From Trachythela sp. YZ-2020 (Eukaryota; Cnidaria; Anthozoa; Malacalcyonacea; Clavulariidae), in NCBI GenBank assembly GCA_016169945.1, contig JADLSH010000091.1:930001-994000 (forward strand): a stretch of 64,000 bases of DNA, read 5' to 3'. Positions 57,601 to 64,000 of this stretch are shown piece by piece. The position numbers and the translations under genes are program-made. The stretch's first letter is position 1. Every line of letters begins with the position of its first letter. The notes beneath the pieces were generated by a model, which made no database searches, was not told the DNA's origin, and worked only from the letters and a program-made list of their open reading frames with translations.

Positions 57601-59819
57601 CACAAAAGCTTTCTAATCTGGGTACGTGCTTTCTATCCCGCAATGCAATACGATTTAAGTTGGCGTCGCAATCGCTGTGAATATCAATTATGTTAAACAT
57701 TTTCTCTTCTTTAGGTGTCCTTTTCACAACAAGAATTATGTGAGGAAAGTCAAAGCACAGCTGTAATTGCTGAAGAAACTAAAGAACCGGCATTGGAAAC
57801 AAAAAATAATGTGAGTCATGTAACCAAACGATTAGTGCCATGCTTATATCAGAGTTTTCCTTTCGACAATTTGTAGAATAATATCAAAGGAAATCCTGTT
57901 ATATTTAAATATCTATTTTGCTTGTTCTTTTTAAGTACAAAGTTAAAGACCATGTAAAGTCCATTCTGCGCATGTGCTATGGGAGGTCCCGCGATGTAAA
58001 CAATGCCCAAATTTCGCGTTGTTTCGACTAAAATTCGACATCTTCTAAATCAGAAACTCGAATCTGTATTCATTTAAAGCATAGCGAACCAGAACACATC
58101 ATAATTTTTTAAATATAGCGCGTTTAAAATGTAAACAAACGGACGTTGCCGGTTTGTTTACATCACCTTTAAGAGTGAGCAAATTGTTCACGCATAAAAA
58201 ATTGCAGGGCCCAGAAAGCTAATAAATTCTGAAAAGATTAAGATAATGAAAGAAAAGTAGTGGAAATAGAATAATATTAAATTTCGCAACGTTTATAATC
58301 CGCACGAAAGTAAGGACACTTTTCTCGTTGTTTTAGCTGGAGAAAATGCCTCTTTAAACAAAACCTGCAGGGTGGACACGTGCCCCCCATATATAAACTG
58401 CTCTTCCAATAAATTTAGGAAAGCCATAAGTTATTTGTCGATTGTTAGTATTATACATGTTAGGAAGAAACCTAAATTAGGCTAACTGTATTTTAGATCT
58501 CAACTGTTGACCCTACTGATCTAGTAAGGGTCCTTCCTTATTCAGGGGAAGAGGGGCAGGCGGAGTATTGAAAGGTCGACAAGTTGGGTAAATTTTCAAC
58601 ACAAGTTGGGCAAAAATGTTCACTGTCCCCCCCCCCCTCCCCTTTAAGAATTTGGATCCGTACGCCTATGGCGATAAGAACGTTTCAATATTAAATTACT
58701 TATTCTATTTTAAGATTTCAGCGTCATCTGAAGCGGAAAAATCTCAGTTCACGGGAGAAATAAAGGTACATGGCGCAAGTGGGGAAAACAACAGTAAGAA
58801 ACACAAAAAGAAGAGGACACTGAGTAAGGTAATGAAGGTGTTTATATTTAATATACTAATTGGTTTAGAGTCAAACTGAAACAAAACTAACTACATATTT
58901 ATACTGGATTACTGAAAAACTCTACATTGTTCTGAATGACTATAAACTGTTCTCCACAGAGCACCAATAAGGGTCATTCCAGAGTGGTTTTACCATTCTT
59001 ATATTTATCAATAAGGGTTCGGCATCTTCTAAAAAAGACACACGTTTGATGAAAAAGAGAAAAACACGCGAAACAAATGGGGAAAAGAAGACGAATAAAC
59101 CCCCAAAAGAGAATAAGGTAATTATCAATTTAAAAGTTGTTGCAGTATTAATGTCAGGCAACCGTGGAGAGCCCGGAGAAACCTGTGATCATGTTCTGTA
59201 ATGGATATCTCAACCAGCCAAATTTTTTTGTTTTTGCCCTTCCTCCTAGGGCAATATTCTTAAAATAACTAGAAATACATTCATGCAGAATCCCCTCGCC
59301 AATCGCCATTAGAACAAAACAATTATTCTCCCGAACACCCCAAAAGTTGTAACATGAAGTACTAAATCGATTACTGTAACCATGGTAACACGCAAGCGAC
59401 ACTGTAATATACTGTATATTTCTTTTCTTTTCTGTACAAACTGGTAAAATAGTGATAAGTTTTTACTTTTAACTGTAAAATTACCAATTGCCCAACTATA
59501 TAAAGTAGGTATGTTATTTTGTACTCTTTTGGCTTTGATTTACTGTAAAATTCAATCTTCGACATCTCACAAAACGTTTCGAAATTGTCATAAAACTTCA
59601 ACTGTTTTTTGAACAGTATTTTTATACTATGAAGTTTTTGAGATTAAATATGTTATTTCTTATTCTATATAACGCATTTGAATTAATACTAAAACAATTT
59701 TTAAGATTAGTCAATGTTGTTATTGACCACAGGATGAACTACGCATTTTCAAAACCACAAACTGTAGTGCATGCCAATTGACGGCAAAACTGCAAAAGCA
59801 AGTATGCAAATTAAAATAA
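52255..59819 (+). CDS. Unrecognised nuclear-type protein, copy B (8 exons, 353 aa)
   Basis: Model: 52255-52548, 55871-56044, 56709-56798, 56936-57040, 57715-57810, 58715-58828, 59016-59117, 59733-59819. All junctions are phase 0 with GT-AG borders; exon lengths 98, 58, 30, 35, 32, 38, 34 and 28 codons, no internal stop. Exons 1-2 are helical (GKCQKQ; FLAELLREFEDQMIRLKIIQ). Exons 3-5 are acidic and Ser/Thr-rich. Exons 6-7 hold basic nuclear-localisation-like clusters (KKHKKKRTLSK, LMKKRKTRETNGEKKTNK). Exon 8 has CSAC and a short helix, and its stop overlaps an AATAAA. No domain family recognised. Exon 1 could instead be copy A at 46356. The exon 7 acceptor (ATCAATAAG) is weak and small exons may be missing. 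Confidence 0.6.
54737..54753 (+). repeat. Short TTAGGG tract
   Basis: TAGGGTTAGGGTTAGGG followed by impure units to about 54775. Confidence 0.5.
55500..55650 (+). repeat. Degenerate tandem TTTTTAGGGATTT repeats
   Basis: Irregular units of TTTTTAGGGA, TTTTTGGGGTGA, TTTCAGGGATTT. The open frames crossing them are low-complexity artefacts. Confidence 0.7.
56589..57022 (+). repeat. Segment duplicated at 63604-64000
   Basis: From ACATTTTTGGGTGAGGGG through exons 3 and 4 the sequence is nearly identical to 63604-64000. Differences are a 45-bp in-frame deletion in exon 3 of the right copy, a few substitutions and an indel in the intron. Confidence 0.9.
58440..58980. repeat. Pieces of the CTAAACTAACTYTATTTATA dispersed family
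   Basis: 58468-58560 has AAACCTAAATTAGGCTAACT and TAAGGGTCCTTCCTTATT; 58890-58980 has TATTTATACTGGAT and CAATAAGGGTCATTCC. They relate to 16985-17405 and 20600-20995 and lie in introns around exon 6. A poly-C run (58625-58636) lies between. Confidence 0.5.
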
Positions 59820-59820
59820 A
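59815..59820 (+). terminator. Polyadenylation signal overlapping the stop of copy B
   Basis: The last codons read AAA TAA A, so AATAAA begins one base before the stop codon's T. Confidence 0.4.
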
Positions 59821-59972
59821 CACTTACCCGTTTAAAACGTTTTAAAACTCGAAAATCCTGTCCTTTCTCGGTCTTTCGACTGATTTATTTTCCTAGTGAC
59901 TTTAGTAAGTGAAAGTCCTCTAAAAAATTTTCATTTATCTTGTTTTGGAGACTTAATATTTGTCTGAATTAA

Positions 59973-62900
59973 GAGGAGATTTTTTACAAACTCGCGTATT
60001 TTTTGCAAAAACTGCTCAAAACTTAGTAACCAGGCAATAACAGCCCGAAATTTAGGTAGTCATATTTGCCCGCAATTCAGGTAGAATATAAATACTGGAC
60101 TTAAAATACAAAATCAAAGAAAACAAAAAAATACTATACAAAATATATAAGGTGAGTACAAAAATATTTTCTTTGAACTACATTTTACATATCTTAGAAC
60201 AAAAATATTTTCTTTTAACTACGTTTTACATATCTTTTTACATATCTACAAAACTACGTTTTGGGGGCAAAAGCGTTATAGGAAGGTTTGCATTATACAC
60301 CTGGAAATTGGGGCATGAAAATTTAATTCCAATGCTATTTAATACAAATGCTGTATATTCAACTTGTTAACGGGCAAGGGTGCAGCAAGGTTGATCACCT
60401 TAGTTGGTGAATAAAGTGCAATGTACATTTAAAACTTTTTTCTTAACCTATTAAGCCACAATGTGCCTAGTGTCCAATACTGTGTCTGTGTTATTAGTTT
60501 ATTCTGTTTATCGCCAGACAAACATTACACTTATCAAGGGAAAATTCTTGCACATGAATGGGCTAAATTGTTGGAAATGACCACTGAGTTAACAAGATAC
60601 ATGGGCAGATTTTAAACATCATCCTGCAGTCCAATTTTAAACATCATCCAGTGTAAAATTATAGCAAAGTAAGGCGTGTTAGGGCACATTGCAGCTTAAT
60701 GGCTTTAAGGCAGTTTTCAATTTGGCAAAAAATAAAACCAAGTGCTGGTTGTTTGAAAGGTGATCAGCTTAAACCTAGGTAATTTATATAAAAGTTCGCC
60801 CAGCGACTAGTAACTGGCAGATGTTGCAAATGCAGAAACACAAACAAAAATTGATTGAATTTTAACCCAGGATTAGTGCTAATCTATCTTTACACAACCA
60901 GCAACAGTTGGAATAAACGAAATGGCTAACTGTCCAGGCTAAGGTATATACAGTATCAGTATATCACATTTACATTACAATTACAAATTGCAATTAATGG
61001 TCACTCACTCAGTACTGGATATTCTGGACATAAATAGTTTTAATTCAAGGAATATCATATAACCAAATTCAACTTTGGTGGGCAATGGTGCTAGGAGACT
61101 GTCTTCCATATATGATGATGGAGCTGTCGGTACTAATGACATGTTGACAGTACAATTTCATCCCATGCCCTAGTGATCTAAAAAAAAGAAAAAAGTCAAA
61201 TGAAGTGCATATATTTTAATAAAAACTTGAAAGTGTTTTGAACATGTACATAAAATATAGGTTGTAATGACTGTGTAACAAAACAAATTAGTTCAGATGT
61301 GGTGGTTGTGCAATTTTTATACAGCTGCAATTTCATGCTGACGTCATACTCCAAGCCAAACATAGGATAGCCTTAATATAGCCCTCTTTTACTCATGACT
61401 TCAGGAAAGAGTTTTGCACATCAAAGGGTTATCCACATTACAATTTGCCTTGTCACTTATTTTCAATCCATTAGCTGAATTGCACCTTCTTGGTTTCAAC
61501 TAACTGGAAACTGATGCTTTGCAAAATTCCAAAAGGTCCCTTTTATGTCAGCCTTTATGTCAGGCTTTATGCCAACCTTTAGGCTATGACATTACGGTAC
61601 TTATGTTTAGAGTGACATGCATATCCCCTCTTAAGGACCTTATTTTCAATATTGTAATTGTGGTAGATTTTTAAAATGTTAAAAAACGACCTTGGACCTA
61701 CCACTCCAATTTGAATTAAGTTATATGTTTTGCAAACCTATATACTCAGACTCTATCCTTAAATATAAATTAGTTTGATCAGAAACAGTTCTGGGGTGAT
61801 TTTAGGTCATTGAAATTTAGATTGGGCTGTACAGCAATAATCTGCATTTTGACAAATATATGTATAAAATATAAAACCTCTAAATTTTTATTGAAAACAT
61901 TTCAAAACAAGTTATTGATATGATTGATATAGAAAACAATGGCTAAAAATTGTGTTTACATAGTTCGAAGTATAGTATATAAATATATTTGAAAGGGACA
62001 TAATATATAAATGTTGGTTTTGTCAGTAAACAGTACATTGTAAACATTGACAGAAATACTGGTGGGTTTTAAAAATGTTAAAAAACGACCTTGGACCTAC
62101 CACTCCAATTTGAATTAAATTATATTTTTTGCAAACCTATATACTCAGACTCTATCCTTAAATATAAATTAGTTTGATCAGAAACAGTTCTGGGCTGATT
62201 TGCAACTGTTTTACTTTAGGTTAAGGAGCAGATCACTAAAATCCATTTTAACCAAATAGTACTTAAATAAAAACATATAGATTTCTGGAATAAAGAATGT
62301 TCAAACAGCTTTTAATCCGTACTGATAGTGAAAAAATGGACTAAGGGATATGTTTATATGACTTGAAGCACAACATCTCACTTTACTTTCCAAAAACAGG
62401 TACAAATATTGGGCTGTTCAGTAAATACACACCATGAATATTGTAATTCTGATTGATTTTTAAAATGTTAAAAATAGCAAATAATTGTTTTTGCCAACTA
62501 TCAGACCCAGAGTCTATTGTAGAAGGCATTTCAGTTTGATCAGAAGCAGTTTTAGGATAATTTACAACTGCTGATATCTAGTTCTTGCAATGGACTAATG
62601 CTGTCCAAATAATGCCAAATTTGGCAAGAACTATAATATATTTGCAACCCAATTTGGTGTTTGGATTTTGATACTGTTGTATTTTTGGCAAAAAGTATAT
62701 CTTATGAAACAGTATATACAATGCAGTACAATATTTCCAGTTAGTTTGAAAGATACAGCCAAAATTGCTGGTTTTAATCTCTTTTTTATGGAAATAGTAA
62801 ATATTGAAATCGTTTGTAATGTGCAAAATTGATCTTGGACCAACCACTCAAATTTTCCTCAAAATATGATTTGCTGAAAGTAAAATATCCCAGCATTGTT

Positions 62901-63279
62901 ATATATTATCATTTAGTCTGATCAGAAGCAGGTAACTAGATAAGAAATCAGCAAAATTACAACCATACCTTCCGTGGTTCTGTGACACTGCAATATGCAA
63001 TCAAAACAAACGCCAGTATGACATTACATCGCTTGTAATTATTTGATTATTGTCAATTTTATCTTGTATAAAAATTCTTTCCTTCTTGAATATCAAATAG
63101 ATTATTTTTATACCAAAATTTTATTATCATCGAGTGGTTATTTGCGCTAAAAATCGCAGTGATAAAATTTACGATATGGAATGAGGCCGCCATGTTGTCA
63201 TTCCGATTTCCGACTTCTGCATTCCGGCAATCTGATTGGTTTTGAGCGCCCAATACGCGAGTTTGTAAAAAATCTCCTC
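59973..63279. mobile_element. 3.3-kb TTAA-flanked DNA element without transposase
   Basis: Inverted ends GAGGAGATTTTTTACAAACT (continuing CGCGTATT) at 59973-60000, with the exact complement at 63252-63279. TTAA stands outside both (59969-59972, 63280-63283), the target of piggyBac and Kolobok-type transposons. The interior shows no transposase and only short, unsupported frames, but holds a set of tandem about 400-bp repeats. The right inner end contains AACATGGCGGCCTC-like sequence (minus), a possible remnant start codon (63198). Confidence 0.82.
61655..62940 (+). repeat. Four tandem units of about 360-415 bp inside the TTAA element
   Basis: Units begin near 61665, 62078, 62460 and 62822 and share TTTTAAAATGTTAAAAA, GACCTTGGACCTACCACTC, TATACTCAGACTCTATCCTT and GTTTGATCAGAA.CAGTT. 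Units 1 and 2 are nearly identical over 140 bp, while 3 and 4 are more diverged. Confidence 0.85.
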
Positions 63280-63723
63280 TTAATATGTCCCGACTTGAAA
63301 AAAGTTTTCATATCAAATTATCAATGCCAAAAATAAAATGCCAAGATGGCAGTTATTTTTCTGACGTATACATATAAAAACAAAATCGTTGTCTTAGCCA
63401 ATCATGATGTTGCTAGTTACCAGTTTTCTCTCGGCTTGAACTTGCGCATGCGCATAACTTACGAAAAGGTCCAGTCCAGTCCTGTCCATGACAAAAAAAA
63501 ATGGCGGACGACTTTGCATTCCACAATGTTTTCATATACCCGGGCGTAAATATCCGAGCGTAATTAGTACCCTCGCACGGCGCTTCGCGCTGGCTCGGGG
63601 CTCACATTTTTGGGTGAGGGGAAAATATATCCTGTGGCGCCGGATTCTGGGGCTGACAAAGTTTAAGAAAACCTCCACGATTTGAACAACGGCCTTTTTC
63701 AATTAATTCAATCTTATTTTCAG

Positions 63724-64000
63724 GTTTTGTTATCCGAAACTGATCGAGTGGTGGATACAGAAAGCACAGTGAGCGAAAACACAACGATAACGAAAGAAAA
63801 TTTGTTCTAGTAGTATTCATTTGTTTATTTATTGTTCAGTTTTTTAAATCTATTTTTTTCACCTTTTGTTATGCCTAATCTTAAATATCTGACGTTACAT
63901 TTGATGTTTCTTTGTTTCAGAACGTAGCCTGCAGTAAAATATCATCAAAGGCAAGTGCGAGTGCACGAAATACAAACGAGGAAGCTATAATGAAGAAATC
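63724..64000 (+). CDS. Duplicated gene family, partial third copy (exons 3 and 4)
   Basis: Exon 3 63724-63768 (15 codons, TTTTCAG acceptor, GTGAGC donor) and exon 4 from 63921 to the window end. Near-identical to 56709-57022, with exon 3 shorter by 15 codons (VDEKESSSRTEEPVF part absent) and R-to-A at the third residue of exon 4. The frame remains open, so it could belong to another working copy continuing beyond the window. No first exons of this copy are seen to its left. Confidence 0.65.

Noticed and set aside
58722..58763. Exon 6 starting after TTTCAG at 58721
   Set aside because: That start hits a stop within 14 codons. The acceptor TTTTAAG at 58714 keeps the frame open for 38 codons to the donor.

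Overview
This window is animal nuclear DNA: AT-rich, with spliced genes (GT-AG introns), polyadenylation signals, tRNA-derived SINEs, several non-LTR retrotransposons and many DNA transposons and MITEs. There are no operons or bacterial signals. The gene and repeat content (a secreted vWA protein, a secreted four-cysteine-repeat protein, THAP/SAP/RecQ gene fragments, Harbinger, hAT, BEL/Pao and CR1/L2-like elements) fits an aquatic invertebrate, most probably a cnidarian. That assignment is inference; no species-diagnostic gene was seen.

Layout. 1-2.7 kb: a hAT-type MITE with an 8-bp target duplication and a 17-unit 14-bp minisatellite. 2.7-10 kb: a decayed non-LTR retrotransposon (endonuclease plus reverse transcriptase) interrupted twice, first by a 4.4-kb PIF/Harbinger transposon and then by a 365-bp MITE; both empty sites can be read in frame. 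The Harbinger carries a transposase broken by two frameshifts and, on the other strand, a five-exon Myb/SANT-like accessory gene whose 381-codon reading frame joins without a break. 10-18 kb: degenerate repeats, a hAT transposase remnant and a LINE 3' end. 18.1-23.3 kb: a complete five-exon host gene for a secreted vWA-domain protein (292 aa) ending in a short Gly-X-Y tract. 23.5-29 kb: pentamer satellite, MITEs, a BEL/Pao fragment, and a RecQ helicase first exon lying inside inverted repeats.

29-40 kb: a second decayed LINE flanked by inverted copies of one repeat, several hairpins and palindromes, a second SINE copy, a Harbinger MITE, and a 1.2-kb element carrying a SAP exon and an oppositely oriented THAP exon. 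40.3-41.0 kb: a signal-peptide protein built from seven 29-residue four-cysteine units. 42-64 kb: segmental duplications containing two paralogous first exons (46.36 and 52.26 kb) of an unrecognised gene. One complete eight-exon model (52255-59819, 353 codons, every junction phase 0) can be assembled, and a partial third copy of exons 3-4 runs off the window end. A 3.3-kb TTAA-flanked element with internal tandem repeats sits between that gene and the third copy.

Most of the window is accessory repeat sequence. The host genes supported here are the vWA gene, the cysteine-repeat gene and the duplicated unknown gene family. All exon boundaries were placed by eye from splice consensus and frame continuity.
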